This document shows, piece after piece, positions 1 to 9,546 of a stretch of DNA of 64,000 nucleotides. The position numbers and the translations under genes were made by a program. This DNA is from Tenacibaculum gallaicum (lineage in GTDB: Bacteria > Bacteroidota > Bacteroidia > Flavobacteriales > Flavobacteriaceae): contig NZ_QUNS01000001.1 in the NCBI RefSeq assembly GCF_003387615.1, positions 350,241 through 414,240 of the forward strand. Direction: 5' to 3'. Position 1 is the stretch's first letter, and every line of letters starts with the position of its first letter. The notes under the pieces are model-generated. The model did no database searches. It saw only the letters and a list, made by a program, of their open reading frames with translations, and was not told where the DNA came from.

Positions 1-2
1 AC

Positions 3-71
3 TGGAAAGAAGTAGAAGTTTTAAACGAAACTGAACGTGGTGCTGGTGGTTTTGGAAGCACGGGAGTTTAA
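3..71 (+). CDS. dut: dUTP diphosphatase, C-terminal end (partial)
   Basis: The first 23 codons are the tail of a gene that begins before the window. The translation ends in RGAGGFGSTGV and a TAA stop. This is motif V of trimeric dUTPases (RGxGGFGSTG), the flexible arm that closes over the active site when dUTP is split to dUMP and pyrophosphate. Nothing else of the gene is visible, so its start is unknown. The stop codon overlaps the end of the convergent GNAT gene by four bases. Confidence 0.85.
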   Translation, partial: WKEVEVLNETERGAGGFGSTGV

Positions 72-607
72 ATAAGTCTTTTATATACTTGACTCATTTT
101 TCTAACTTCATCAAACAATAATTCAAAGTTTAAAAAACAATGTGAATGATACTGGTACCCAAGTTTTTTATAGAATTCAAAAGCTTGCGGTTGCTCATCC
201 ATAGTATCTAACCATATTAATTCATATTGTTTTTTTCTAGCTTCCTCTTCTAACCAAGCTAATAATTGTTTACCAACACCTTTACCTTGGGTGCTTTTAT
301 GTAAATAAATTCGATGGAGTTTTAATGATTTTTTATTCTCAAGCCCTGATAATTTTTCTTCCCATAGAATTCTAAAAACCCCTATTATTTCTCCGTTGTA
401 AAGAATAAAATAGTAGCTTGTTTTATCTTCTAATAATTCTTTTTCTAAATTACTTTTAGAGAATTGAGTTTGCACATACCAACTACCTGCATCTTTCCAA
501 AAATGACTGTATGCTGCAGGATATATTTCTTCCATTAAATTAAAAAGAGATGTTGAATCGGAACTCAAAATCTCTTTTAATTGTATGCTTTTAGATACAT
601 TAATCAT
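68..607 (-). CDS. GNAT family N-acetyltransferase
   Basis: A 179-residue single-domain acetyltransferase. The acetyl-CoA binding loop is visible as QGKGVG (about residues 107-112), preceded by the beta strand KLHRIYLHKSTQ. The C-terminal A-F-E-F-Y-K-K-L-G-Y motif is also typical of GNAT proteins. The substrate cannot be read from the sequence. The length is normal for the family. It is transcribed alone and converges on dut. The family assignment is firm but any specific activity would be guesswork. Confidence 0.85.
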   Translation of the reverse strand: MINVSKSIQLKEILSSDSTSLFNLMEEIYPAAYSHFWKDAGSWYVQTQFSKSNLEKELLEDKTSYYFILYNGEIIGVFRILWEEKLSGLENKKSLKLHRIYLHKSTQGKGVGKQLLAWLEEEARKKQYELIWLDTMDEQPQAFEFYKKLGYQYHSHCFLNFELLFDEVRKMSQVYKRLI

Positions 608-708
608 TGTCTTTTTAAATACAAAATTACTTATAAAAACAGTATAATTATTTACTAGTTTAGATTTACACTAAATCTTCTTTTTATATAATTTTCAAAA
701 CAATTTAT

Positions 709-2403
709 TTATTTACTTTCATATATTTCTTTACCATTAAAAACCGTTAAAACTACTTTAGTTGTTTTAATTGTATTTGATGAAATTGTAAAAATATCTT
801 GATTAAGAACGATGAAGTCAGCTAGTTTTCCTGCCTTTAAAGACCCTACTTTATCTTCTTGACGCATTACATAAGCTCCATTAATTGTATACGCTTTTAC
901 AGCTTCTTTTAACGATATATTTTGTGGTGCCCTTGTAACTGCATTCTGAATTCCTACAAACGGGTTTAAAGTACTTACGTTCCAATCACTACTCAATGTT
1001 ATCCTAGCTCCAGCTTCTTTTAATGATTTTATTGGAACTTGATTGTCAGATAATTCTGCACCTAGTAAATGATTGTTTTCATGCCAATATTGTGGTTGGG
1101 TAAAATCTCCAGCTACTTGAGCATCAGCTGTTACATTTAATTGTTTAAACCTAATTAAATCAGAATTGTTTATCATTTCTACATGCGTTAATCGGTGTCT
1201 TCCTTTTGAGGTTCCACTTTGTTCAATGGCATTTAAAGCTTCTGTTACCCCTCTATTTCCTATAGCATGAATGTGAAAATCAAATCCAACCGATTCTAGT
1301 TCTTCAATATACTTTGCAATCCTTTCTTGTGTAAAATAATTAAGTCCGTTATTTGTTTTTAATCCAAAAAAGTCTTCTTTGTAGTTTGAATGTAACGCTG
1401 CTGTGGTATTATGTGTTATTCCGTCTGAATATAACTTTATCTGATTAATTTTTAATAGGCTATTTTCATCATTAGAAAACAATGATTTTAGCGATACTAA
1501 TTGTTCTTTATCATTTTCGGTTGGATATGCCCATAAACCTAAATTAAATCGAGCAGTTAATTTACCATCATTAGCTAAATCTTTCCAAGTTTTATGTTGT
1601 TTTCTTTTCCAGTAAGTTCTTGCATCAGAAACTGATGTTATACCGTATTTTGCTAATTCAGGTAGTACATAAGAAACCATTCCGTCATACTCACCATCTG
1701 TATCTTTTAATGATTCTACTGCTTGCTGAAAAACTACATTGCCTGCATTATCTATTAAAATTCCTAATAATTTCCCTCCTTCTTTCATAATAATTCCACC
1801 TTGAGGATTCTTTGTAGAATTCGTAATTCCTTCTAACTCTAAACCTTTAGAATTTATCCACATTGAGTGTGATGTTTGTTCCATAATAATTACAGGTCTG
1901 TCTGAAACTGCTTCATCTATAATTTCTAATGGATTTCTTTTTGCATTAAATAGTGTATTTATAGAATGTCCAAAACCAATTAACCACTCAACATTTGGAT
2001 TGTCCTTTGAAGCTTTTTGGATGGTTGAAATATAATTTTCTGCATTAGTTTCTTCTTCATTCAACACAAAAGCAGTGGTAGTAGATCCTACCTCCATAGG
2101 ATGCATATGAACATCATGAAAACCTGGTAATACTAGTTTTCCCTTTAAATCAATTTTCTTAGCATTTTTATTGGCTTTTAATTTTGCTTCTTTATTTGTT
2201 CCTACAAAGATTATTTTATTTCCTTCTAACAATAATGCTTCTGCTAAAGGATTGTTTTCATCTACTGTATATATTTTTGCGTTGTAATATAATTTTTGAC
2301 TGCTTATTTCAGTGTTTTTATTTGTAATTGCTACATCACTCGAACAAGATTTTATAGTAAAAACTATACTGCATAAAATAGTTAATAACTTCATTTTTTT
2401 CAT
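709..2403 (-). CDS. Secreted or lipid-anchored amidohydrolase (YtcJ-like, family 3)
   Basis: A 564-residue metal-dependent hydrolase of the amidohydrolase superfamily, YtcJ/exoenzyme-regulatory type. The N-terminus (hydrophobic, then I-K-S-C at residues 17-20) looks like a lipoprotein signal with an imperfect lipobox. The metal-binding HxH lies at H99 and H101 (GFHDVHMHP). Later conserved stretches include FHIHAIGNRG, LTHVEM, TLSSDWN, and a C-terminal composite-barrel motif (GSLKAGKLADFIVL). The natural substrate is unknown in this family. It lies six bases downstream of an AraC-type regulator gene on the same strand, so the two probably form an operon and the regulator may respond to the substrate of the enzyme. 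Confidence 0.85.
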   Translation of the reverse strand: MKKMKLLTILCSIVFTIKSCSSDVAITNKNTEISSQKLYYNAKIYTVDENNPLAEALLLEGNKIIFVGTNKEAKLKANKNAKKIDLKGKLVLPGFHDVHMHPMEVGSTTTAFVLNEEETNAENYISTIQKASKDNPNVEWLIGFGHSINTLFNAKRNPLEIIDEAVSDRPVIIMEQTSHSMWINSKGLELEGITNSTKNPQGGIIMKEGGKLLGILIDNAGNVVFQQAVESLKDTDGEYDGMVSYVLPELAKYGITSVSDARTYWKRKQHKTWKDLANDGKLTARFNLGLWAYPTENDKEQLVSLKSLFSNDENSLLKINQIKLYSDGITHNTTAALHSNYKEDFFGLKTNNGLNYFTQERIAKYIEELESVGFDFHIHAIGNRGVTEALNAIEQSGTSKGRHRLTHVEMINNSDLIRFKQLNVTADAQVAGDFTQPQYWHENNHLLGAELSDNQVPIKSLKEAGARITLSSDWNVSTLNPFVGIQNAVTRAPQNISLKEAVKAYTINGAYVMRQEDKVGSLKAGKLADFIVLNQDIFTISSNTIKTTKVVLTVFNGKEIYESK

Positions 2404-2409
2404 GTTTTA

Positions 2410-3285
2410 TTAGTGTTGTGAAATCATCTTTTTTAAAGGTACATAAATTTCTGTTTCGAATTCACTTTCATTACTTGTGTTCCCTTCATGTTTCGTATAT
2501 TTTTCAATAAATGGTTTTTCTGAAACTTCAAAATTTGTAGTAAATAACCATCTTGTAAAAATTTTGTCATACGTTTTAGAAATACTTTGATATGACCCAA
2601 CATGTGTAAATACAGCATAACATTGTTCTGGAATCGTTTTTATCTTAAACTTTTTTTGAGGTATTTTTTCTATAAAATTAACTTCAATACAAGCATCGTA
2701 ATCATAATTTATAGTTTCTGAAATACTGGGTTCGTCCCATATAATTCCAAAACATTCAGCTGTATTAATATTTATATTTTGTGCAGATGCTTCTTCTAAA
2801 AACTCATCCCAAATAGTAGTTAACTTTGTACTATTATAATCTCCTTTAAAAGTAGTATATAGTACTTTTTTTGTGGGTAAAACAGTAATTTTTTCTTCAA
2901 AAAAAGGCATAATTTCTATATTTATTTGATTCTTTTTTTGAAATAATTCTTCTTTTTTATTTCTATACTTTGCTGGTGAAATTCCGAAATGCTTTTTAAA
3001 TGATTTACTAAATGTTTGTACATCAGAATATCCTACTTCTTCAGCTATTAATTTAATTTCTGTAGAAGAGTATACTAACATTTTAGCACCGTTTTCTACT
3101 TTTATTCTTGTAACATAAGCTCCTATAGTTTCTTTATAGTATGCTTTAAATACCCTTTGAAGATTTCTGTATGAAAAGTTTGAAAACTCTTCAAGTTCTT
3201 TAATAGAAATTTTTTCATTGTATTTAGATCGTAAATAAGAAACAACTTGCTGTAACCGGTTTTTATAGAATTCTTTTGTTTCCAC
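2410..3285 (-). CDS. AraC-type regulator with C-terminal GyrI-like effector domain
   Basis: A 291-residue protein with two parts. Residues about 8-110 hold the double helix-turn-helix of the AraC family, including the second-helix signature IAEEVGYSDVQTFSKSFKKHFGISPAKYR. Residues about 125-288 match the GyrI-like (SOUL-fold, Rob/BmrR-type) small-molecule binding domain, with E-K-I-T-V-L-P at its start. The arrangement is like Rob and similar regulators that bind hydrophobic compounds. It is the first gene of a probable two-gene unit with the amidohydrolase. The ligand and the operator are not visible. Confidence 0.88.
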   Translation of the reverse strand: METKEFYKNRLQQVVSYLRSKYNEKISIKELEEFSNFSYRNLQRVFKAYYKETIGAYVTRIKVENGAKMLVYSSTEIKLIAEEVGYSDVQTFSKSFKKHFGISPAKYRNKKEELFQKKNQINIEIMPFFEEKITVLPTKKVLYTTFKGDYNSTKLTTIWDEFLEEASAQNININTAECFGIIWDEPSISETINYDYDACIEVNFIEKIPQKKFKIKTIPEQCYAVFTHVGSYQSISKTYDKIFTRWLFTTNFEVSEKPFIEKYTKHEGNTSNESEFETEIYVPLKKMISQH

Positions 3286-3351
3286 AATGCAAATTTATGC
3301 TAGGATTAGTGTTTTACTTTTGTCTTAAATTGACAACATTTAATGTACAAA

Positions 3352-3383
3352 AAAAAGCTGTTGAAATATTTCAACAGCTTTTT
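3352..3383 (-). terminator. Rho-independent terminator of recA
   Basis: A perfect 16-base inverted repeat (AAAAAGCTGTTGAAAT and its complement) lies just past the recA stop. Read on the minus strand it is followed by an uninterrupted T run of eight, partly within the stem. Confidence 0.9.
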
Positions 3384-3413
3384 AGTAATAGTTAGAACTT
3401 TTTAATTTAAACC

Positions 3414-4421
3414 TTAATCTTGGTTTTCAATAGCATCTTTTATTTTATTTTCTAACTCTTCCATTAGTTCTGGGTTGTCTTTAATAACACCTTTTACAGC
3501 ATCTCTACCCTGACCTAATTTAGTATCTCCGTAGCTAAACCACGAACCACTTTTCTTTATAATTCCGTAATCTACACCAATATCTAATACTTCACCAACT
3601 TTTGATATTCCAGCTCCATACATAATATCAAACTCAGCCATTTGAAATGGTGGTGCTACTTTATTTTTTACAATCTTAACCTTGGTACTGTTACCAATTA
3701 CCTTATCACCATCTTTAATTTGTGTTCTACGACGAATATCTAAACGAACCGATGAATAGAATTTTAAAGCGTTACCACCAGTAGTTGTTTCAGGGTTACC
3801 AAACATAACTCCAATCTTTTCACGTAACTGGTTAATAAAAAATACCGTACAGTTTGTTTTACTAATTGTACCTGTTAATTTACGTAAGGCTTGTGACATT
3901 AAACGTGCATGAAGTCCCATTTTAGAATCTCCCATTTCACCTTCAATCTCAGATTTTGGTGTTAAGGCCGCAACCGAGTCAATTACTACAATATCTATAG
4001 CTCCAGAACGAATTAAATTATCAGCAATTTCTAAAGCTTGTTCACCATGATCTGGTTGAGAAATAATTAAGTTGTCAACATCAACGCCTAAACTTTCAGC
4101 ATAAAAACGATCAAAAGCATGCTCTGCATCTATAAAAGCTGCAATTCCTCCTGCTTTTTGAGCTTCTGCAATGGCATGTATGGTTAATGTTGTTTTACCT
4201 GATGATTCTGGTCCGTAAATTTCTATAATTCTTCCACGAGGATATCCTCCTACTCCTAAGGCTAAATCTAATCCTAAAGAACCCGACGATATTGCATCTA
4301 CATCTTCTACTTGGCTATCTCCTAACTTCATTACGGTTCCTTTACCGTACGTTTTATCTAACTTATCTAGTGTAAGTTGAAGCGCTTTTAATTTCGCTTC
4401 TTTTTCTTTATCTGCTGCCAT
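3414..4421 (-). CDS. recA: Recombinase RecA
   Basis: A 335-residue RecA, a normal length for the family. The Walker A motif is GPESSGKT at residues 70-77. The Walker B region reads [12 protein letters not shown], and loop L2 follows the conserved [30 protein letters not shown]. RecA forms filaments on single-stranded DNA, drives strand exchange and promotes LexA-type cleavage. It is a single-gene unit with its own terminator, divergent from the pseudouridine synthase gene. No LexA-type operator could be recognised upstream; Bacteroidota operators are poorly defined, so this is not evidence against SOS control. Confidence 0.98.
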   Translation of the reverse strand: MAADKEKEAKLKALQLTLDKLDKTYGKGTVMKLGDSQVEDVDAISSGSLGLDLALGVGGYPRGRIIEIYGPESSGKTTLTIHAIAEAQKAGGIAAFIDAEHAFDRFYAESLGVDVDNLIISQPDHGEQALEIADNLIRSGAIDIVVIDSVAALTPKSEIEGEMGDSKMGLHARLMSQALRKLTGTISKTNCTVFFINQLREKIGVMFGNPETTTGGNALKFYSSVRLDIRRRTQIKDGDKVIGNSTKVKIVKNKVAPPFQMAEFDIMYGAGISKVGEVLDIGVDYGIIKKSGSWFSYGDTKLGQGRDAVKGVIKDNPELMEELENKIKDAIENQD

Positions 4422-4536
4422 AAATCGTGCTAATTATTTTAAGTAATAAGAACGGCTAAGTTATGAAAAACTAGCTTTAATATCCTATCTTTTTATGTTA
4501 CATTTTGTAATATTGTGCTTCTTAAAAAAAGAAAAG

Positions 4537-5112
4537 ATGCCAACCCATCGTCACTTCATGATTTACAAACCTTATGGTTTTTTATCGCAATTTATTACCA
4601 ATCAAAAAAAAGGAGGTAAACATAAATTGTTAGGAGAGTTATTTAATTTTCCTTCAGGAACTATGGCTGTGGGTAGGTTAGATGTAAAATCAGAAGGATT
4701 ATTATTATTAACTACCGATGGAAAAGTAAGTGATTTTATTACCACAAGAGGCAAGGTTGAAAAAGAGTATTATGTGCAAGTTGATGGAGCAATTACATTT
4801 GAAGCTGTTGAACAGTTAAAAAATGGTGTTGAAATTGGTTTTGACGGAAAAAAATATATGACTAAACCTTGCAAGGTTAAAATGATTGACATTCCTAATT
4901 TTCCTGAACGTTCTAAAAAAATTCGTGATGCTCGTCACGGTCCTACTCCATGGATATCGGTTACTTTAACGGAAGGGAAATTTAGACAGGTACGTAAAAT
5001 GACTTCTGCAGTGGGTTTTCCTACACTTCGTTTGGTACGTGTTCGCGTGGGTGATATTGTATTAGGTAAAATGGATTCTGGTGAAGTTAAAGAGGTTGAA
5101 GAATTGATTTAG
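4537..5112 (+). CDS. rluE: RluE-type 23S rRNA pseudouridine synthase
   Basis: A member of the RsuA/RluB/RluE/RluF family, which isomerises uridine in ribosomal RNA. The catalytic aspartate is in GRLDVKSEGLLLLT. The substrate motif YKPYGFLSQF and the C-terminal EGKFRQVRKMTSAVG are conserved. There is no S4 domain, as in RluE. An upstream ATG at 4495 would add 14 hydrophobic residues (LHFVILCFL...) that homologs lack, so the ATG at 4537, giving MPTHRHFMIYKPYG, is preferred. The product is 191 residues from this start. The symbol rests on general resemblance and the modified base is not proven. Confidence 0.85.
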   Translation: MPTHRHFMIYKPYGFLSQFITNQKKGGKHKLLGELFNFPSGTMAVGRLDVKSEGLLLLTTDGKVSDFITTRGKVEKEYYVQVDGAITFEAVEQLKNGVEIGFDGKKYMTKPCKVKMIDIPNFPERSKKIRDARHGPTPWISVTLTEGKFRQVRKMTSAVGFPTLRLVRVRVGDIVLGKMDSGEVKEVEELI

Positions 5113-5142
5113 TTTGTTATTTTTACAGCTTTATAAAAAGCT

Positions 5143-7995
5143 ATGAAAAAATATATCACTCTTTTACTTTTCTTTTTTACTTTATTTTCTTACTCACAAA
5201 ATACTTATGTTCCCGATGATGCTTTTGAAAATTATCTAATTAGATATGGCTATGACTCAGGTCCATTAGATGACTATGTACCTACAAAAAATATAAATAA
5301 CATTGAAAGTTTATTTCTTAATAATTTTGGAATAGAAAACTTTGAAGGTTTACAAGATTTTGTTTCATTACATACTTTAAAAATTATTGCTGGGAGTAAC
5401 GTAAAAAATATAGATATATCAAAAAATATTAATCTTATAGATTTTCAAATATATGGAGCTCCTTTGTTACAAAATTTTGATATCTCTAAAAACATAAAGC
5501 TAGAAGTTTTTACTATAGAAAACAATAGTATAAACAAAATAGATTTATCTAAAAACTTAAAAATAAAAGAATTAACAATAGGAAATACAAAAATTAAAAA
5601 CTTAGATTTATCAAAAAATTCTAATATTAAAAAAATTGATTTAAACTACGGAATTTTTGAAAATATAAATTTAAATAATAATAACAACTATTCAATAACC
5701 CAATTTTCATGCATAGGAAATTATAATTTAAAATGTTTTAGAGTTGATAACAAAAATTACAGTATAAATAATTGGATAAGTATAACTAATTCAGATGTTT
5801 TTAGTGAATCTTGTGGATCCTTTGAATTATTAACTTATATACCAGATGATGGTTTTGAACAATATTTAATTGATTTAGGGTATGATTCTGGTCCTTTAGA
5901 TGATTATGTTCCTACTAATAATATCAGTACTATAAATAACCTATCAATATCAGGAAATGCTGCTTATATATGGGAAATAAAATCCTTACAGGGTATTGAA
6001 GACTTTATTGCTTTAGAAAAATTAACTATTGAATTAAATGAAGTTGTGACTATTGATCTTTCTAGTAATACCAATCTAAGAGAATTATATATTTATAGTG
6101 ATTCATTATTAGAAAGTTTAATTATTTCTAACAATAGGAAGTTAGAAAATTTTTATTGTATTAACACTAGTGTAAATTCAATCGATTTATCCAATAATAT
6201 AAATATAAGAGACTTAACAATAGGTAATTCAAGTATAACAGAATTAGATTTATCAAAAAATATTAAAATTGAACAACTTAATTTAAGTCATGGAATTTTA
6301 GAAAAAGTAAATTTTAAAAACGGTAATAATTCATCTATTACTCAATTATCCTGTATTGATAATCCTAATTTAACTTGTTTTCAGGTAGATAATGAAAATT
6401 ATAGTAAAACTAACTGGATAGATATTGATGACAACTCTGTGTTTAGTAATAATTGTGCTGCTCCTCTATTAACCTATGTACCCGATGATAATTTTGAACA
6501 AGAATTAATAAATCTTGGATATGATTCTGGTCCTTTAGATGACTATGTGTTAACCAGTAATATTGAAAACATACTAGAATTAGAAATTCAAGAAAAAAAT
6601 ATTGCTGACTTAACAGGTATACAAGATTTTAAGAGTTTAACAAAACTTATATGTTATACTAATTCTATTACCTCTATAAATCTCGATAACCTTAAAAATT
6701 TGACACATTTAAATATATCAGAGAATAATCTTACAACACTAGATATTAGTAATAATTTAAAATTAATTGATCTATTTTGTAGTGATAACTTACTTGATGA
6801 AATAGATGTTAGTGATAATATCAAGTTAGAAAGATTGGTGTGTTCTCTAAATAAAATAAAGGATTTAGACATATCTAGGAACTTAGATCTATATCTTTTA
6901 TGGTGTGAACATAATCTACTAAATCAATTAAATTTATCATTAAATAAAGATTTAAAAAGATTAAGTTGTGGAGGTAATTTATTTACTAGTATAGATGTAT
7001 CAAATAATAATATATTAGAAGAATTTTATGCTCCTGATGGAAATTTAGAATCATTGGATTTATCTAATAATCCAAAAATCAGTTACTTCGTTGTATCTAA
7101 CAATAAACTCACTTTTTTAGATTTAAGAAATGGTGCTAATCAAAATATACCTGGAAACAGTTTTAATACAACAAATAATAATTTGGATTGTATTCTTGTT
7201 GATGATAAAAATTTTAGTGAAGTAAATTGGATTTCTATCGATGCTACATCTACTTTTATTAATAATGAATCAGAATGTAATCAAACTACATGTAATATTA
7301 CAGTAGATACTTTTAATGATGTTACTACCTGTGATAATTACTCTTTACCTAATTTATCTAATGGTAAATATTATACCAAAAGTGGAGGTAATGGAAATCA
7401 ATTAAATTCTAAAGATATTATTACTACTTCTCAAACTATTTTTATTTATAACGAAGATTCAAGTAATCCATCTTGTTCAATTGAATCTTCATTTTTGGTT
7501 ACTATAAACAATTCACCTGATGTTGATATTTTAAATGATGTTTTTGCTATTAATGAATTTACTTTACCAAATCTAACAAACGGAAATTATTATACTGAAT
7601 CTGGAGGTAATGGAAATCAATTAATCTCTGGAGATATTATAACTTCATCACAAATAATTTTTATTTATAATGCTAATCCAGCCAATTTAAATTGTGATAA
7701 TGAAAGTAGTTTTACTATCACGATTGAGCAAAAAGATATTACTATACCAAATTTCTTTACACCTAATAACGATGGAAATAATGATACTTGGGTTGTAAAC
7801 GCTAATAACGATCTTATTAAAGATATTTATATTACCGATAGATTTGGTAAAATAGTAAGTAAGATTAAAGCAAATACTATTGGTTGGGATGGTTTATACA
7901 ATGGATTACCATTACCTAGTAATACATACTGGTATCAAATAATTTTTACTAATGGAGAAACTAAAAATGGTGCTTTTGCTTTAATTAGAAACTAG
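5143..7995 (+). CDS. Secreted leucine-rich-repeat protein with type B T9SS sorting domain
   Basis: A 950-residue secreted protein. It starts with a signal peptide (MKKYITLLLFFFTLFSYSQ). Three long units each begin with a copy of Y-x-PDDxFE-x2-LI-x2-GYDSGPLDDYV (starts near residues 22, 230 and 444). Each is followed by irregular leucine-rich repeats of the xxLDLSxNxxI kind. Two copies of a NLxNGxYYTxSGGNGNQL motif (about residues 735-850) precede a C-terminal gliding-motility type domain. That domain contains IPNFFTPNNDGNNDTW and ITDRFGK and is the type B signal for the type IX secretion system and surface attachment. The role is probably adhesion or binding. It overlaps elaA tail-to-tail by four bases. 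Confidence 0.88.
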   Translation: MKKYITLLLFFFTLFSYSQNTYVPDDAFENYLIRYGYDSGPLDDYVPTKNINNIESLFLNNFGIENFEGLQDFVSLHTLKIIAGSNVKNIDISKNINLIDFQIYGAPLLQNFDISKNIKLEVFTIENNSINKIDLSKNLKIKELTIGNTKIKNLDLSKNSNIKKIDLNYGIFENINLNNNNNYSITQFSCIGNYNLKCFRVDNKNYSINNWISITNSDVFSESCGSFELLTYIPDDGFEQYLIDLGYDSGPLDDYVPTNNISTINNLSISGNAAYIWEIKSLQGIEDFIALEKLTIELNEVVTIDLSSNTNLRELYIYSDSLLESLIISNNRKLENFYCINTSVNSIDLSNNINIRDLTIGNSSITELDLSKNIKIEQLNLSHGILEKVNFKNGNNSSITQLSCIDNPNLTCFQVDNENYSKTNWIDIDDNSVFSNNCAAPLLTYVPDDNFEQELINLGYDSGPLDDYVLTSNIENILELEIQEKNIADLTGIQDFKSLTKLICYTNSITSINLDNLKNLTHLNISENNLTTLDISNNLKLIDLFCSDNLLDEIDVSDNIKLERLVCSLNKIKDLDISRNLDLYLLWCEHNLLNQLNLSLNKDLKRLSCGGNLFTSIDVSNNNILEEFYAPDGNLESLDLSNNPKISYFVVSNNKLTFLDLRNGANQNIPGNSFNTTNNNLDCILVDDKNFSEVNWISIDATSTFINNESECNQTTCNITVDTFNDVTTCDNYSLPNLSNGKYYTKSGGNGNQLNSKDIITTSQTIFIYNEDSSNPSCSIESSFLVTINNSPDVDILNDVFAINEFTLPNLTNGNYYTESGGNGNQLISGDIITSSQIIFIYNANPANLNCDNESSFTITIEQKDITIPNFFTPNNDGNNDTWVVNANNDLIKDIYITDRFGKIVSKIKANTIGWDGLYNGLPLPSNTYWYQIIFTNGETKNGAFALIRN

Positions 7996-8432
7996 TTTCT
8001 AACCATTCTTATATGTGGAATACCATCTTCTAAATACCCTTCACCTACTTGTTTAAACCTGTGAGATTCGTAAAATTTCTGTAAATACGTTTGTGCTGAA
8101 ATTGTTATAGTGGTTGTTTTGTAGTTATCAACAATGGCTTTGATAGAAGCTTCAATTAAATCGTGACCATAACCATATTTACGTTCGGTTTCCTTTATTA
8201 CTACCCTACCAATACTAGGTGTATCAAAATATTCACCACTGTTAAATAATCGTGTGTAGGCTATAATTTTACCATCTTTTACACCTATAACATGTAACGC
8301 TTTTTTATCTTTACCATCAATATCTTGATATACACAATCTTGTTCAACAACAAAAACTTCAGAACGTAATTGAAGTAATTCATACAGTTCTGAAGTTGTT
8401 AATTCTTGAAAATTTTTAACTTTAAATTCCAT
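7992..8432 (-). CDS. elaA: ElaA-like GNAT acetyltransferase
   Basis: About 146 residues, matching the ElaA branch of the GNAT superfamily: L-Y-x-LLQLRSEVFVVEQ at the start, then the acetyl-CoA loop ETERKYGYGHDL. The substrate in bacteria is not settled. The ATG at 8432 shares one base with the rpiB stop codon (TAATG). An in-frame TTG six bases earlier is possible but would overlap rpiB. The overlap points to translational coupling with rpiB in a two-gene operon. Confidence 0.85.
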   Translation of the reverse strand: MEFKVKNFQELTTSELYELLQLRSEVFVVEQDCVYQDIDGKDKKALHVIGVKDGKIIAYTRLFNSGEYFDTPSIGRVVIKETERKYGYGHDLIEASIKAIVDNYKTTTITISAQTYLQKFYESHRFKQVGEGYLEDGIPHIRMVRN

Positions 8433-8866
8433 TAGCAATCACAAGCTATTTTATTTACTCTATTAGCATGACGACCACCTTCAAATTCTGTAGATAAGAA
8501 AACTTTCACAAAACCTAAGGCTTGTTGTAACGATACAAAACGAGCAGGAATCGTTAAAATATTAGCATCGTTATGTTGACGTGTTAATTCAACTAATTCA
8601 TTATTCCAACATAAAGCAGCTCTTACACCTTGATGTTTATTAGCTGTCATTTGCGCTCCGTTGCCACTTCCACACAAAATAATACCCATTTCAGCTTGAC
8701 CAGTTTCAACAGCTTCAGCAGTAGGGTGAATGGTATCTGGGTAATCCATACTATCGGTTTCATTTGTACCAAAGTTAATTACCTTATGTCCTAATTCTTC
8801 TAATAGGTTAACTATTTCAAATTTGTATTCGGTGCCTGCGTGATCATTTCCTACAGCGATTGTCAT
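8432..8866 (-). CDS. rpiB: Ribose-5-phosphate isomerase B
   Basis: A 144-residue RpiB/LacAB-family isomerase that converts ribose 5-phosphate and ribulose 5-phosphate in the pentose phosphate pathway. Conserved features are the N-terminal GNDHAGTEYK, the phosphate-binding and active-site stretch ILCGSGNGAQMTANKHQGVRAALCW, and NDANILTIPARFV. The length is normal. It is upstream of and overlaps elaA by one base. A good promoter match lies about 35 bases upstream. Confidence 0.95.
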   Translation of the reverse strand: MTIAVGNDHAGTEYKFEIVNLLEELGHKVINFGTNETDSMDYPDTIHPTAEAVETGQAEMGIILCGSGNGAQMTANKHQGVRAALCWNNELVELTRQHNDANILTIPARFVSLQQALGFVKVFLSTEFEGGRHANRVNKIACDC

Positions 8867-9546
8867 AATTTGTTGATTTTAATTCAGTTGTGAACTACAA
8901 AAATACAGTTATTCACGGTTATCAACAGTAATTAACAATGCTTTTTTTAGCATTCTTAATAACCTCTTTAAAATTAAGGGGTTAAACTGTATTACCAAAT
9001 TGTTAAGAACTAGTAGTAGATTCTGAAAAGAAAATTTGATTTTCTAGATATTTTTTACAATACAAGAACAAGAATTAATTATGCAACTTTTTTTTTGATA
9101 TTTTAATGAACATTTATCAACATAAAATTAACCCTTTCTTTACATTTAAAATGAAATTAACTATTCATAATTTTTAGTGAATTGCTGTTTATAACTTTTG
9201 TTAATAACTCCATTTTGTAGTTGATTTTTAAGATTTTATTCAAATAATAACTTGTTTATTTATTTTAATAAGTCACTTTACCAAAAATAAAATCTACTTT
9301 TTATGCTACATATTAACACACTATTATAACAATCATTTCTTTTTTTTAATTTTAAAAATCTTTTATATATATTATATAATATGTTAACAACAGTTTTTTT
9401 GAACTTCAAACTTTAAATAATTTACTTGTAAGATGAGAGATTAAATAAATTAGAATCCTTTTCTGTGTTTCTAGTAGGCAAATTGCAAAAAATAAGGCAT
9501 TAATGCTACGTTTGTTGATAAGTGATAATAAATGTAAAGAAGTGCT
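8867..9546. other. Gene-free AT-rich region, candidate replication origin
   Basis: About 680 bases without a credible gene. It holds TTATTCACG at 8909-8917, TTATCAACA at 8919-8927 and 9114-9122, and TTATCAACA on the minus strand at 9513-9521. TTATCAACA differs from the DnaA box TTATCCACA at one position. Between the boxes are long A/T stretches, including an alternating TA tract near 9365-9382 that could serve as an unwinding element. Four parS-like sites lie 7-13 kb to the right. These are the usual signs of oriC, but dnaA is not in the window and single copies of TTATCAACA occur elsewhere in it. Confidence 0.4.
8898..8925 (-). promoter_or_regulatory. Probable rpiB promoter
   Basis: On the minus strand the bases read TTG, 17 bases, then TATTTTTG. 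This fits the Bacteroidota sigma-ABfr pattern (TTG ... TAnnTTTG). The box lies 32 bases before the rpiB start codon. It overlaps a DnaA-like box at 8919-8927. Confidence 0.5.

Noticed and set aside
8867..9546. tRNA or other structured RNA gene in the large gene-free region
   Set aside because: No cloverleaf, CCA end or GC-rich stem could be found; the region is almost pure A/T.
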